NCBI GenBank assembly: GCA_007922195.1
Contig: ML682008.1
Location: 11,124,851 to 11,188,850 of the forward strand
Reading direction: 5' to 3'
Length of the DNA stretch: 64,000 bases
From: Podocnemis expansa
Lineage: Eukaryota > Chordata > Testudines > Podocnemididae
Below, one piece after another: positions 10,665-25,479 of this stretch. The notes under the pieces were generated by a model. It had not been told where the DNA came from. It did no database searches and worked only from the letters and a program-made list of their open reading frames with translations. Every line of letters begins with the position of its first letter. The stretch's first letter is position 1. A program made the position numbers and the translations under genes.

Positions 10665-13600
10665 GGAAGGGACAGAATCACTTGTATTAAATAGATTGTA
10701 TTAACTGAAATTTATGAGACAACAGACTAGTGTGAGGTTTCTTTAAAATAAATCCACAATACTTATATATCTGGCTACTATCATTCTCTATGGCCACAAA
10801 CTTCTAAGTGACTAATGATTTTGGATGCCTTGATTTTTTTGTTGCTCAACTTAAAATATCTTACAAGAGTTTGGTTTTCAAGGGGTCAGTGCTTAGTATT
10901 TAAGTTAATTTTTTAAAATGGTTTTAACAGTTTTAGTAGGGAATGAAAACAGATTAACTGGATATTAAATGCAATAATCACATTTCATTTTGAAACTAAT
11001 ATATTCACTTCTTCCCCAGTTTTTCACTACTTTCCCAGTCATCCATGAATGTTTCAAAATTACTGAAAATTTTTAATACATTCTTAAGAGATCAGCTAAA
11101 CTATCTTTAGCATGATGGCACTGAAAACTACACAAAAACCTAATTGCTTCCTGTAAACCAGACAGACAGCTTTCATCACACAGATGAAATTCTGGTCCCA
11201 GTGAAGTCAGTTTCAGTCACAAGCTAGTACCCTACTCCACAAGAAGTCCCACCAATTTTAAATGAGATACTTCTGATATAAAGCACCAGTCAAAGTGAAT
11301 GAGGTTAATACTTCTAGCTACAGGAAATCAGATCATAACACATTAGCAAGAATAGCATCCAAACCTTCTGGTTTGTATATGCTCACTTTTCCCCATGCAT
11401 TTCTTTGTTTTTCTATCAGCTACTATATTAAGGTATGAGCATAGCTTCATAAGTAATGTGCTACATATTTGACATGTGGGCCAAACAACTCCAGGAACCA
11501 GTAAAGATAAAGTATGTTACATTTATAAATTACATTTGTTCAAAGTCAGTTGAGTCTGGTATAATCACAAGTTCCTATTTCTGATGGCAGTTTAATGTGT
11601 TTTATTAAATGAGTCTGGCAGTCTCAAAGAGCAGTTTGTGGAGTGTGAGCATCCAAATCACATTAAACAACAAGTCATTGTTAGTAACTGATAACCACAT
11701 TCTCCATCCCAGCAACAGCCAAAAACTGAAAGGGTGTGGAGCCTGAACTGCACTGGTGACTCTTCTAGAAACTTAAAAAAAAAAAAAAAAAAAAGGCAAT
11801 GTAGAGATTGTTCTCCAATACCCAGGATGTATGCATTCCATAAATAAAAAAGATTACTTCACCACACTGAATTAATCAACCTAGCATCTTTCACAGGGAT
11901 AACATTCACATAAAATATAAAAAATTTCTCTATATACATTAATGTTAACTGCCGGTTAGAAACCAAGTCAGGCTTGAAAATACCTGCTGTGAACTGTCTA
12001 CTAGAGCCAAGTGCTTGTGAATAAAGCAAAAAGGCTAAACACAATGTTTAGTTTTCTGCCCATGTCCCTTCTACAATCCTTCAGTCAATCTTTTTGTTTT
12101 CAATACCATCTATAATAAGTAAAGTGTTCTCCATTATTATTCAAGTTATCCTTCGCCATTCATTTTCATATTTACTGATACCTAGGAAGCAGGATATCAA
12201 CTTGCTCATATTATCTAGGTCACAAGAACCCAGAGTTATATATACTAATCACTGTCCAATCATTAAACAAGATCAACTAGATTTTTACTTCTCTAGCGCA
12301 TCAACTCTTAATGCTCCAGCTACCATCTCCATTAGAACCAAATTTGAATTCGCAGCCACTTCAAGAATCTGACATTTTTCCAGTACATTTTAAAATATAT
12401 GTATACTACACAATTATGTATTTTATATGTACCTTCTATTTGCATTAAACTGATTACAGTAAAATTACTTTTCTTCTTTATGCATCCAAAAGCCATATTG
12501 TTTACTTTGTTACAATAATCTACCATCGCTACTTCCTAGAAATGTCTGCATTTATGATGATACCCATACATACAATCTATACTTAGCAGTATACTGCAAG
12601 AATACTAATATAGGAAACAAGTAAATTGAATAATCTAAAAACTAAAAACTGAATTATTGCTATTAATCTCCTATTAATGGTCTATATTTGGATATAAGGT
12701 GGCCAACTGAGAATATCTTTATTCAAATATTCAAGGTTGCCCCACCAACTATTAAAGAAACATCTCCAGATAAGACAGTCTGCATCTGCCTTCTTTCCAT
12801 CTGAACAATCTAAAGTTGCATTAAAACATTGCCATTTTTATTTTAGCTGGTAACACCACCTAAAAATAATCCACTATGAACAAAGTAGTATCAAGGTTCT
12901 GTATTTTTTACTTGCTACACCTAAGCAATTGAAAAATGCCTGGCCCTTTATCTATCTATGCATTTCTAGAGCACCAGCTATATATACTTACATAGATAGT
13001 ACTTCAGTCTAACTAAGGGACCAGTCTCTCCACCTTTTCCTGATACTATCTTCTGACGTAGTGTACTGTACTCTAGGACACACTGTGGGACTTTTCTGCA
13101 GATATCATTACTGAGGTAGGCTGTAGATCCTATAAGATGATCCCTCACTTTCCCAAACCCTAGGAGGCAGGCCATTCCTTGCTTACCACCAGCCCTCCAA
13201 CCTTAAACAAACACTCACCAACAACTATACACCATACAACAGGAAGACTAAGCCAGGTACTTATCCCTGTGGCAGGCCCCATTGCCAACTCCACCCATAT
13301 ATCTACACAAGTGACACCATCATAGGACCTAACCACGTCAGCCACCACCCCACCCCAAAGACACATTCAGTTGCTCATCTTCCAGTGTGATGCCACCATA
13401 TGCCAACAATGCCCCTCTGCCTTATACAGTGGTCAAATTGGACTGCCTCTAAGAAAACACACACACAAATCAGACATCAAGCATGGTAACATTAAAAAAA
13501 CAGAAGGGGACCATTTCAATCTTCTGGTACAATCTGTTAAGAACATGATAGTTGCTGTGCTTTGGCAAAAAGACTTCAAAAATAGATAGGAACATGAAAC

Positions 13601-13744
13601 TGCAGAATTGGAATTCATACGCAAACTAGATATCTTCAGACTGAGTTTGAACAGGACTCTTGAATGACTGGGTCATTACAAAAGGTTATTTGCTCTCAAT
13701 TTATCCTCAAAGCTTCTGTTTACAGCCCTGGCTATCGTCTAACA

Positions 13745-14036
13745 CAGTGATTCCCAAGCTGTGGTCCGTGAGGGTACTGTAGGTGGTCCATGGGGGGAGG
13801 GGGAGGATAATTACTGCAGATAAATGTGCCATGATGAATGCAGTATGTTTGTGAGTGAGCATAATAAATTATTAGAAATAGCTGTTTTAAATACCTCTCG
13901 ATATACAAGTTTTTTTCCTGTCAGCCATAGGCTGTGTTAAAAAAGAATGTTAAAATTGACTTGCTTATGTGATGGTTCACAAACCTTTGAGTGAAGATTC
14001 AGCGATCCACATAAAGGAGAAGGTTGGGAACTGCTG
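13745..14036. mobile_element. hAT-type element, diverged TSD
   Basis: Begins CAGTGATTCCCAAGCTGTGG and ends AAGGTTGGGAACTGCTG. The flanks GTCTAACA and TTCTAGCA match at 6 of 8. The end sequences and the GGTCC motif near the left end group it with the element at 8554-8920. Confidence 0.75.
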
Positions 14037-14182
14037 TTCTAGCAATCAAAATAGCTTGTTCACTTTGCAGAGACTGACTGGCAGTCTATCCCCCTGGATC
14101 CATTTGAATTAACATTGTGGCCCACCCTTCTCTGTTTCTATATATTTACACCTAACATCATGTTTTTTCCCCCACATTACAT

Positions 14183-14288
14183 GCATCTGATGAAGTGGGA
14201 TTACGCCCACAAAAGCTCATGCAAAAAATAAACTTGTTAATCTTTAAAAGTGCCACAGGACTCCTGGTTTGTTTTGCTGAAAAAGACC
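14183..14288 (+). mobile_element. turtle/crocodilian interspersed element, copy 1
   Basis: Carries the core CATCTGATGAAGTGGGATTA, the AAAGCTCATGCAAAAAATAA block and then GTGCCACAGGACTCCTGGTT. This element occurs at least seven times in the window on both strands. I recognise it as a very common non-coding interspersed repeat of turtles and crocodilians but cannot give a secure family name. Confidence 0.75.
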
Positions 14289-16606
14289 AAACGCCTACCT
14301 GTTTGGATCTTAGAGGACGGCCCTTGTGCAGTATACAAGTGCTATGAGACGTTTTGCACAGTTTGCAACCCTAAAAATAATAAGTGATAATAATCCTCTG
14401 CTCAGACACACTGGCCAGCTATTGCAGGACTTGGAACATCAACACTGCACTGCTTTACGAACAAAACACGTACGCTTCACTTTTTTGGATCAAAGTTTAG
14501 GTTATTATGGGAAAATGGGAAGTTGACTGTTTCGTAGCCTAATATGCTGTCACAATTTTATATTTTTAAACAAGCTATTGTAACTGTAATGTTTTACTTC
14601 TGTTTACTAAGTATATAAACTTTTGAGAGTGAAACTTACTTGCATTTCCAGCTCCCTATCTTCCAAAGATCCCTCCCCAAAATAATATATTTGCTAATTC
14701 CCCTGGAAGAAGGGAAGCTATATTATTGCAATTCTTAATATTGACCACCTATGAAGGGGCATTCTTTTATCAACAGACTTCATATTTTAAAATCCTGCCT
14801 TCCAAATTAACTGTGGTGCAGCTGCTTCTTTGTGCATGATTTTGTGTCAAGGCCTACTGTTCCCAATTAAATGAATAGAAAGCAGCAGAGGGTCTTTAGA
14901 ATGAGTGGGGGGGGGTCAAGTAAAAAGCCAGTGACTAGAACTGTACTTGACAAAGAAGAAATACATTACTCTACAAATGTTTAGTTAAGTGATAAAATAC
15001 GTTCTTTAACATCCCTTTGGGTTATCCCATTGTAATAAAGTAAGTTGTGCATATACACAGCATTAAGATGTCTTGGTACTTTATTTTTGACAGAACATAA
15101 AACTATTAGAGGTGCTTCCCAATACAAGCAAGCTACACAGTAATTTCTAAGAGCAACAGTTACAAATCCAGAGGGTTTTATTAAGGGTATATCAGAGACA
15201 AACACAGATTTATAACTATAAAAATCTACACTTAAACATGTTGATTTAGCTAATCTGAGCACAAAAAAAATATCCATGACCTGGCCTAACTCTGCCACAA
15301 AATTTCTTTTTAAAAGGGGAACATTTTCGCAAAGAATTATGCACACCGAAACTAAAAAGTTAAAAGGTATGATAAAATTGTCACATACACAGGCTGGTTT
15401 TTAGATACAAAAGTTAAGCAGCTTTGCAGTACTTGCTCAATTAATCTTTGCTCTATTAACAGATATACCAGATGCGGCATTATGTTCTTTTTCTCATCTA
15501 GAGGGGATGAGGAGATTATTACTTATCTCCAAACAATAGCATTCATGTACTACAGTGAGTATCGTTTTTTGTGCGGGGAGGGGGTTGTTGGGGGCTGTTG
15601 CTTGTTTTGTTTTTCAAATCTGGGATCCAGTCACTAATAAACTTTAGCTGAAACCACCTGATGTAAAAACAGGGTGAACTTATTCCTGGATTAAAAAATT
15701 ATGTTCCTTTCACTAACAAAAATAAACTAATAAATGGAGTTTTTTTCTTTTTAATCAGTTCTATATTTAACATGTTAGATACTGGTACGTTAACAGTACA
15801 TAAATAACTTATCTATAAAAAATGAAGTCAATTTTGCAAAAGTTCTAAAAAATAAGTAACAAAGGAGAAAATAGAAATTAAAGAAATCCATAGTTAACAC
15901 ATGAAACCTCCTACATGGTACACCTGATGCTATCTCAGGTGATGCCACAATATGAAAGAATACGTCATGTTACACTCGTAAACCCACGATATGTGCGGCA
16001 TTTATGAATGTATGTAACAAATGTATTACACTGAAGTAGTTAAGAGCTATTTGTCAAGGTTGCTAGCCTACACATTTGCTTGTTTTGAAAGCTCTTAATT
16101 TTGTATGTAATGGATGCATCTTTTCAAAGATCAATCATATTCCTTATTCTTGCATTACCATTCCATACTACTTAATTAAAAATCCAATATATTGTGACCC
16201 TGAAACCTAGAAACTGGCACAAAAAGCCAATTCCCCATCATAATGTTCATACATTGGTTTTATTCATGTTGTGCTTATGCAAAACGTGCTTACTGGAGTT
16301 GAGACACAAACTAAACAAGGGAAGAATTTCAAGGTAGGTCAGCTTTTAGAGATAACAACCTTGACAAAAGGCTTACTGACAGACATTCTCTGTGCTTCCA
16401 CATAGATTGTACCAGCATTAAAGCTCTGCCTCCTTGCATTCTTCCCTCCATCATTCGATAACTTCTCTTCTGAAAAACCTTCATTTACAATAATTTCAGT
16501 CTTTAGGAAAGGATTGATAAAAAAAGTCACATCCTTTTTGTAATTAAGCTAAGCACAACTGGACTCTCACTGGAAGCTCCTTGCCTAGGGAATATCTTCA
16601 TTTAAA

Positions 16607-16686
16607 GTTTCAAAGAGATAGCTATATTAGTCTAGTTCAGCAAAAACAAATAAGGAGTCTGTGGCACTTAAAAACTAAAATTTGTG
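16607..16686 (-). mobile_element. turtle/crocodilian interspersed element, copy 2
   Basis: Reverse-oriented terminal part: GTTTCAAAGAGATAGC, TAGTCTAGTTCAGCAAAAAC and GGAGTCTGTGGCACTTAAAA. Other copies carry the complementary GACTAACACGGCTATC end. Confidence 0.75.
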
Positions 16687-17730
16687 TTTGTTTTGTTCTT
16701 CATTTAAAAGGTACTATACAGTACTCAGTAGTTAGTGTATCATCAGCGTTTAATGTGTGGTAATACAGGGTTTCATAGCTCACTTTTGGAAAAATCTAAG
16801 CCCCAGGATAATGTAAAGTTCAAAGGAGTTCAGTTTTCCAGTTAACAAGTTATATCATAAGCAGCAAATAAGAAAAGGCTACTAAAAACTACTTCAGTAT
16901 CTAAACACAGGTGCCACAGTAATAAAAAGAAGCAAGATGTTAAGGCTTGCAACTACCTGAACAGTCAGACAGCATCTGTGTTCCATAAATTTGACATCCT
17001 TAGCAAATTTCTACCCACTAACCAAACCAGAGTTACAGGAATCTACTGCTCTGAATTACTGGAAAGGAATTTTTCTTTTTATTTAGCTCTTGAATAAGGC
17101 ACTTTTCTTATACTTTAAGGAACTGAGAGACAGCACAAATAAGCTATCTAAAAATAAATGACAATGCTTCAAAAACTAAAGTGTATCATTCTACAAAAAT
17201 GGCTCAGACCAATTTTTCACCTAAAGAATTTTTTTCACCAATTAAAACTACAGAGCTTATTAGTATCTGCTTCATCAGACCTTTAATTGCAAAATATTAT
17301 TTTGACTGAGTGTAGAGTTTTTATACATGTTTTATATTTACAGTGATGCTGAGGCTTGAAATTCTTTAGTCAATTATTTCATTCAAGAGAAGCACTGCCT
17401 GTTCATTTTCTTTAGTGCAACAGCAGTCTTGCATGCTGCCATTCTCTGTTGAAGTGCTAATCCATGCTACCATGCTATGTTGAATGCACAGTTTCCATTT
17501 TTGCTTACATTATTTCCACCAGATTTGCCTAATGATCAAGAAAAATTTAAGAAATGAAGAAAAAATTAATAAATGGGAGCAAGGGGGAGAGAGGAATAGT
17601 TCATTTACTGCCTTCCTTCCATTTTCATTTCCTAAAAGCCCTTACACTTATTAGTGTTTTTCTTAATCTTTAGACAAATATGGCACAAACACACACACAT
17701 CCGCATACACATGTACAAGGAACGTGGACA

Positions 17731-17843
17731 GTGGTAATCTCCCACGAAAGCTCATGCAGTAAATAAATTTGTTAGTCACTAAGTGCCACAGGACTCCTCA
17801 TTTGCTTTACTGAATGAGACTAACATGGCTGCTGCTTTGGAAC
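17731..17843 (+). mobile_element. turtle/crocodilian interspersed element, copy 3
   Basis: Contains CCCACGAAAGCTCATGCAGT, AAATAAATTTGTTAGTC, GTGCCACAGGACTCC and GAGACTAACATGGCTGCTGC. Confidence 0.75.
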
Positions 17844-20800
17844 TTTGCAACATGTTTAGTGGGGTATGATTTCTTGTGTATGTCTGCCAAGAATAAGAGG
17901 ACTCTCCTCTTAACAGCCTAGTTCTCAGGAGCACAAACCACCATGCAGCTTGTTCTCAAACACCAGAGTGCACTCACAGCCAGGAACAGAGTACGCACAA
18001 ATGTACAGATTCCCTGACTGTAAGAGAACCAATTAGCACAACATACCTAAATCTTGCCCATCTACCTTAACAGCCTCAAAGGTAGAGAGGACTTGCCTCA
18101 GCTAGGGGGTGCATGGGGGGAGAACAAAATAAAACTCTTAGCCCCTTTAAGGACTGCACCCTCTTCCTCCTTTTTGTGGGCAAGCCTCCTCATGGGCTTA
18201 AGGAGGGCATCTGTAACTGACTGGTGGACAAAAAGGTATAACATAAACCTACTGGCTCCTGTGTAATCCAAGGAGAAAACATACACGAGTTTCTCTCCTG
18301 ACCCAGATGCCTCTCTGCCCTGGGGAAAAAAAAAAGCTACTCCACTGGGATTAGAGAAAGATTGGGTATTTTTAACTTTCCTCTGGACTTCATGCTAATC
18401 ACTATTTCGGTGCTACGAAGACATTCTTCCCCTCACTTCCAGGTTGGCCTGGGTGTTGCGGATTTGGTCATTTTTGCTTTCCTCATAGGAGTCTAGGGGT
18501 TTGGCATGGGCATTGCTGCTGCTTGGCCCAAGGGGTTGCAGCCCCGACATCTCCAGCTGGCAGTGGCAGAAGCCGGATCTGGGCTGGGCTGCTGGCCAAC
18601 GGCTGGCAGTGGCAGGAGCTGAATCCGGGGCTGGATCAGGCCGTGGGGGTGGGGGCACAATCGTTTCCGCAAGACAGCATCGCCACTGGGATTTGGACTG
18701 TAAAGTTAATTGTGTCAAAATTTGGCTCCCTGAAACTGCAATTGGAGGTGAATTAGCAGATTGTCTCCTAAAAGGGAGAGAATATGGGTGGAACTCCTAA
18801 TATCTGGTACAGGAAGGTGGAACTCTGTCCCCTACCCCTTAACCCTCATGTCAGGGGAAGACAATGAAACCTAGTAAAGGTGCTAGAATCAGTTTAATAA
18901 GGTGTGGGGTTAATTGCAGCCCTCTACCAGGTGGCACCAGCCACAAAGAGAGTATGACCCTACATTGGATGAGTTATTGTACTGTAATTCCCAGATGCAT
19001 TACTTAATAAAGTTGTAGCCTAATTAATCCACATTCCTGTTATCCTGTCTTTCTTCCTCCAGCGTGGAGACAAACAGGTTTTTGGTTAAATGTATTAATC
19101 CTAAATAGCTGCACACAGATATAAATTCTGGTTTAGCACAGTTCAACTCTTACTTTGCAGACCTGTACAGATTTGATAATGTTCACAAACAGTGAATGTC
19201 ATCTTTGTATTTAAATCTGGGATTTTTATGGTTAGAAAACAGCTGATACTGGCAAGACCACCCAGTTAGCTATATCCAAGCAGCCATAGCAGATGGACAC
19301 ATTCAAAGCAAAATAAATAGTTATGAATTAGAATTTTGGAACAGCATCTTTTAACTTTTATAATATCATCTCACTTTTGAAAATTTGATATTTCATCCTC
19401 AGTATTTAATTAACACTTTGCTACATATTTTGTGAAAAAAATTCCTCAAATGTGTCCAGTTCCTCATACACACACACCAGGTAGAAACAGTGTATATTTT
19501 TGAGGGTAATTGCAGTAAAATGTTTCCTGACTGAAAAAAGTTACTGATATTGTCATATAATCTCCAAATTTGTAGGCATAATCTACATAATTGTCTCTAG
19601 AGTAGGTTTTAAATATCTATGAGCTTAGAAACTATTTTTGACATTCATTAAGAAAACAAGAAACTTTGTTTCTACTGGAAGTAATCTATATTGAAAACCA
19701 GAATCATCTCAAGGTTCTGGAAATTCGAGTCAGTTGAGAACAAGACGCAGGAGGACAAAAATATAATTAACACCCCCACCCTCCAACACATTTCCCAAGT
19801 TTACAATAAATATTTCAACCATCTCTGATGAAGTTTTAGTATGCCTATGCCTCACACTCATGGTGGGTACTACTAGAGGTGCTGACAAGCAAGATCTTAG
19901 TGTTTTCTCATGGAGAAGAACCTTTCCAAAGCAATAAAAAGGAACTTAAAAAAAAAAAAAATCAAGTTGGCATTGTCTTTTTAAACTAATCTTAAAAACC
20001 CAGAAAGCACTGGGGGTGATTTATAAATAGAACAGTACATTTTTGCTTTTAAATTCATTTTTTAAAAATTGAGGTTTCTCAGCTTCCTGGTAAAACCCTT
20101 TGGGGAAAACCACCACTAGCATTTATGTCATCCCTGTCTGCGAAAATGACTGCATGTTCCCTTTCCATTTTCAAATTCACTTGTACTGTTACTATTATAC
20201 TCTTAGAGGGACTGGAGTAAAACATATGCATGAGCAAGCCACAGTGCACGAATGCGATGTCATCATTCTAGAATATGAGAAAGGAACTGATCAACAGAAC
20301 ATATTGACTATTTAGCTGAAGATCGCATTGCATAGCCGGCTTACTAGTACAGCACACAAATCTCCTACACCTGACCCGAGTAAGTGAGACTGAGCACTCA
20401 ATCTTTAACCTCCTGGTGGAGGGTATGTCACCCATTCAGAGGAACAGGCAACAAGCATGGTTCCTTCCAGTCTGGATAGAACATGCCACGCTTTGTCATC
20501 ATGAAAAAAAAGAGGGACAGAATATAAGTAGAATCACCAGATATTCTTCAGAGGATAAAAAGATTAATTTAAACTATATTTTTCAGCTACTGGAGTCAGG
20601 AAATTTAGTAAATTGTGTGTAAATTACTACAAGACTACACTACTATGTAAATAATTAATAAATAAAATAAGTTATTCCCAAATCCAGTTCACTTGAGGAA
20701 GTCAAGAAAAATAGAGCAATAAGGCCATAATCTGTCATATTTTTGATGCTTCTGAAGGGGACAGTTTGATTTTTAAGCAGACAATGCCCTGTTGGATGCC

Positions 20801-21445
20801 TCCTGATCAAAGCATATTCAATATGCTGCGTTTTTGTTTTTGTTTTTTTTTTTTTAAGGAGTCACATGAAATTAGCATTTAGCATATCAGTCTTTAAGTG
20901 GGACAGCTGTAAATATGAAATATATCCATATTAGAAGTTAAAAGGCTGAAACTCCAGGGCTAGTTTTATTTGGAATTCTATCCCATTGCTCTTCTATGTT
21001 AAGTAAGCTCCTTCCTCCACAATGGAGTCCCATACAGTGCCATATAATTACAGTTTGCATTCACTTTATGAGTAATGGTAGTGGTAAGCCTAGGGAAATT
21101 CTGTTGCTTTTGCTGGTGTTGTTAAATACAGCACAAACACTAAAATAGCTACAAGAAAACCTTTTTATCTTGCAAGGTTCTGACTTATGAAATGGTTGAC
21201 AACACAAAAACAAAAACAGAAAATATCTGGAAATGGAGAGAGGATACAGGTTTCTGCAAAGCTCTAGTTTTCTAATATTTAAAAACAAATTCATAGTACA
21301 CAAATATACGTAATTCACATTTTGAATTTAACCCAAAATGGAGAAACAGTAGACAGCTTCACTTCTGCATCCAAATAATAATCAAACTTCTTTCAGACTA
21401 CCCAGCACAGTTTGCTCTTCTATACTATGAGATGAAGTAGGGCTT

Positions 21446-21610
21446 CGAAGCATCTGAGGAAGTGGGATCCCATCTTTGAAGCATCTGAGGAAGAGGGATC
21501 TTTTCCCACAAAACCTCATGCAAAAAATAAATCTGTTAATCTTAAGTGCCACACAACTCCTTCTTGTTTTTTTACCGGACTAGACTAACACGGCTATCCC
21601 TATTGAAATT
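21446..21610 (+). mobile_element. turtle/crocodilian interspersed element, copy 4, with internal duplication
   Basis: The most complete copy, ending GACTAGACTAACACGGCTAT. A 23-bp segment (GAAGCATCTGAGGAAG-GGGATC type) occurs twice at 21447-21469 and 21478-21500, a short direct duplication not seen in the other copies. Confidence 0.75.
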
Positions 21611-21809
21611 CATAAGGTGAAACTCAACCTGTCAAGTAAAACCCAATCTGACACATAATTAATTCCAGTCATTTTTCAACTATAAACACACTTTAAAATT
21701 ATGGTTCATAAAAGGGTCTCTCCGTTTATTATTTTGTACAATTATTTGTAGAACAAAACACTCAGAGACACCAACTTGTGCTCTTTTAGAATGGTATACT
21801 CTATTTTGT

Positions 21810-21902
21810 AAAACAAACAAGGAGCCCTGTGGCACTTAAAGATTAACAAATTTATGTATTGCATAAGCTTTCATGGGAGAAAGTCTCACTTCATCAGATG
21901 CT
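21810..21902 (-). mobile_element. turtle/crocodilian interspersed element, copy 5
   Basis: Reverse copy with CCTGTGGCACTTAAAGATTA, AAGCTTTCATGGGAGAAAG and CACTTCATCAGATGCT. It sits about 200 bp from copy 4 in the opposite orientation. Confidence 0.75.
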
Positions 21903-24181
21903 AGACAGCCCCCACACCAAAGCATTCACCTTAGGATAGTGACTTCAGTGGGCCTACTGATACACTTAAGTTAAATGTGTGAATACTTAGTGGTAGAATC
22001 AGGGCCTAAATTAAGGCATAACACACTAAATGGCTGCAACAATAAAATTTAAAAAGATGCAAGAAGTGACTGGATCACACATCTGTATAAACTAGCAACA
22101 CACAGAATTTGCATGGAGTTTCATTTAGTAAAAACGAAAAAGGTTTTTATAGCAACAATCCCTACTGGCCACCCCAGTTCTGGGTCATAATTTGTTTTAG
22201 GCATCATGGTAGAACCAAGTCTGAGAGAGAGACTTGGAGGGCTACCACGTAACGATTTTACAGATTAATTCACGGAAGTTGTTCCATCTATAAAAGGTGG
22301 CATGATAGAAACCATATAGGAATTTGTGGGAGGAAAGAATAAATAGGAGAGGGAGGTCAGCATTACTTGCCATCTTTTAGAATTTAAACAGAACAGAAAA
22401 TGACTATGCAAAGAAACTGCCAGCATTATTTGCAATGGATCTAATTGTGTGTGAGCACAAATATGAAGAGTGGCTATCCAAGACTTTGGAAGTGAAGAGT
22501 ATAACAGACAACACAAGAGATAAAGCCTAGATGAGAGTATTAAAAATTTTCTTTTAGTATGTTGAAACAGAACAGGAAGAAAGAAATTTTATGTAAATTT
22601 GTAAGTGTGTTTTTTATTAATATTTATCAAGTTTTAAGCCATGAACAAGAAAATACAATAATCTCCAACAGACCTCTCTCTAAAATACTGCACAATTAAA
22701 CCCAAATTTTCATCCCCCATACAAAGCTGAAATTTAAAAAACTCTCAGAATCTTCTTCCTAATGGACATGACACAACTGGGCAGCTTCTCCCCAAAAACC
22801 AAACTGTAGTAATAGTACAAGCCCTACTTCAAGGCTTTGGCTAGCAGAGCCATCTATACACTCGGATCCAGGTAGACGCACTGGCCAAACCCAGTATTTC
22901 CATATGGCTGCCATAGTGATGTGTTTTAACACCGTGCTCAGTTGTGTGTAGAAGATGGAATCCTGTAGAGCCTCTGTTCAAACTCACCAGCAAATTGTGG
23001 TGGTTCTACTGCTTCTAGGGCCTTGTGTAATTGTAAGATTTATTCCTGTTTTTCATTATTAAAATAGCATTTGTTTTCAAAGTTGATTTGCCAAATCCCA
23101 ACCCAACAGGATCAACTGTATTCATGTATGTTCACTCAGTTACAGACAGTAGTATTCGGTGATTATGGAAAGTAAATATAAAATCTAAATGATTAGATAG
23201 AAATGTGTTTAAAGAACAATATCGATGAATATCCTCTATAAAAGTATGGTTTTTTAACCTAGAGCTTCACAGTGGTTTAGGAACCTACCTTCTATCTCTC
23301 CTTTTTCCTCTTAAGTTCAAGATATGTTGATGCCTCATCAAAAATGAATTCAATGACACAAAAGCAACATATAGGTAATGTTTTAAAACTACACAAAATG
23401 TATTAATCTGTCAATTTATAGTAATGTCTTACCGCTAGCTAACTGGACTAATCTAGCTGAAAAAATTAGAAACATTTAGCATGAAAGAAAAAGATCATTC
23501 AAAACCTTTCGAATGAACAGAACACCTACACATGCACAAACACAGAATAATAGAAATGAGGAAAAATCAGTTTAGATGCTCTCAGATACATTAACTATGT
23601 CTTGACAGAAATCTGAAATTATTTAAAAAGCCCAGTACTAAAGCCAAAATCAGTTTCAACATTTAAAGTGGTAATTAAGACAAATTTCATTTGAGAGAAG
23701 TTTGATTTTGCCACAAGTCTATGCTAATAAGTGAGGAAACAAAAAGAAAATGAATGGGCCTAATCACTCCCTTTACTGATCACTTATTAGGATTCAATAT
23801 GGTTACTGAAACCTTACTGATTCAAGTGGAGATACACCAGAGAAAACTAGGTCCCATGCATCTCGCCAACCATAAAGTTCACTCTTGTACAAAAGAAGCA
23901 AATTTCTTTTACCCACATAAAAAAAGCCCATTTATCAAGGGCTGTGACTAACATTAAAAGGCAAAATCTAGCTGAATCAAATTACACCTTGAAGGCCTAT
24001 CTGGTTAACGAAACTAAATTAGATTTAAAAAAATCTTAGCATTTCCAGAACTTAAAAATTTGTATGTCTAGTCATTATTTATTGATGAACTCTGAAAAGT
24101 TTATGAGTAAAATTTCTGCATGGATAGAAATTTGGCACAGAAATGAGAGACTCAAGACCTTGTCAATGACACACTCAAGAT

Positions 24182-24368
24182 CAGTGATTTTCAAACTTTT
24201 CCTCTCAGGACCCAGTAGAAAAAATCATATATGTAGCTGTTGGGCCACAAGTATCTCTGAGCAACGGATTCTAGCCTTCTAGTGATGGCAGCAGTGGGGT
24301 GCTGCAAGCCAGCACCTGAGGGCCTGCAACCTAGTATTGGGTCCCAACCCGTGATTTGTAAACCACTG
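24182..24368. mobile_element. short hAT-type element, paralogous to 56840-57027
   Basis: Ends are CAGTGATTTTCAAACTTTTC and TTTGTAAACCACTG. The flanks CTCAAGAT and GTTTAGAT match at only 5 of 8. The interior shares CTCAGGACCCAG, AAAAAATCAT, TCTxTGAGCAA and GGGTCC with the element at 56840-57027 in the same orientation. Confidence 0.72.
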
Positions 24369-25479
24369 GTTTAGATTTTACAGCAACCTTTACTAGAGTG
24401 ATTAACATTTTCTGCTGAAATTTAAACAAACATTAAAGATGAAAGAGGTTCGAGTTTTTGCAAATTCACAGCAAGACTGTACCTAAATAAAACAAGTGGT
24501 TTTAACAGAGCTTTTCCTCGCTGGATCAGAAAAGAGAATAAAAACACACTGTTGAACCAACTAAAAGCTATATATGACTTTGATAAACATTCTTAAACAG
24601 TGTGCAATACACAGTATTTACACATAGCTTCTTGTTTGTCAATTCCACAACATTTTATATACACAGAGTAGCAAAACACTCAGATTTTATAAGAAAGTAC
24701 AGTTTTCAAGACTTGATTTTAATTGAGAAAACTTTTAATGAAAAGGGTTATAATGTGTTTAGTGAAATAGTTTTATAATCCTTAAAACAAAAACTTGTTC
24801 AATCAAATTATGGTTTTCAAACTTACTTCATGTTCTATTAAAAACTTATTATTCCAGTTAGATTTTTCTTCAAGTATTTTATTTAATTGAAAATATAATA
24901 AAGATGTTGTCACAAAGAGCAAAAAACCATAAAATTCAAACCCAATGTTGATCTTAGCTTTAGTCTTTTCACTATAACTAAGGTGTTGGATTTGTATTAT
25001 AACCTGGTTATTTATCGAAGTTTTTTAAAGTTTAATCTACATATCTTTAAGAGAAAATTGTAAATTTTCAAGATATATTTTGACCACAATGCCATCTAGT
25101 GTACATTTGAAATTTAGCTTGACATGTTTGGGTTTTTTAAATGTTTATCCTATAACATCCACATATAGCTAAGAAGGGAAATCTGCAAAATACAAACTGC
25201 ATGTCTGATACTTAGAAGGTTACTTGACTTCACTGAATTGGTTGGATCTCTAAATAAAAGTTTATTACCCAACACTGAGGTTTAAGGGTTTTTTTTGTTT
25301 GTTTGTTTGCTTGTTCTTTAAAGGGATGGAAAGATCTAAATATAATTAGACATATTACAACTTCTTTTCCAGGAGATGTAGTCCTGGCTCAATCTTAGGC
25401 ATGAAAAGCACAGAGAAAACCAGTTTTTTAAAGGAAATGTAAGAAGCAATTTAAGAGGAGGAAAACAGGGATGTTATGG

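Noticed and set aside
14981..15346. 121-codon minus-strand frame, a tempting candidate for the missing ORC5 3' exons
   Set aside because: The translation has no similarity to the ORC5 C-terminus and no consistent splice sites; it is chance openness in AT-rich sequence.
16339..16530. 63-codon minus-strand frame (KTEIIVNEGFSEEKLS...)
   Set aside because: The amino-acid composition looks protein-like, but I recognise no family and see no supported exon boundaries, and it does not match the missing ORC5 segments.
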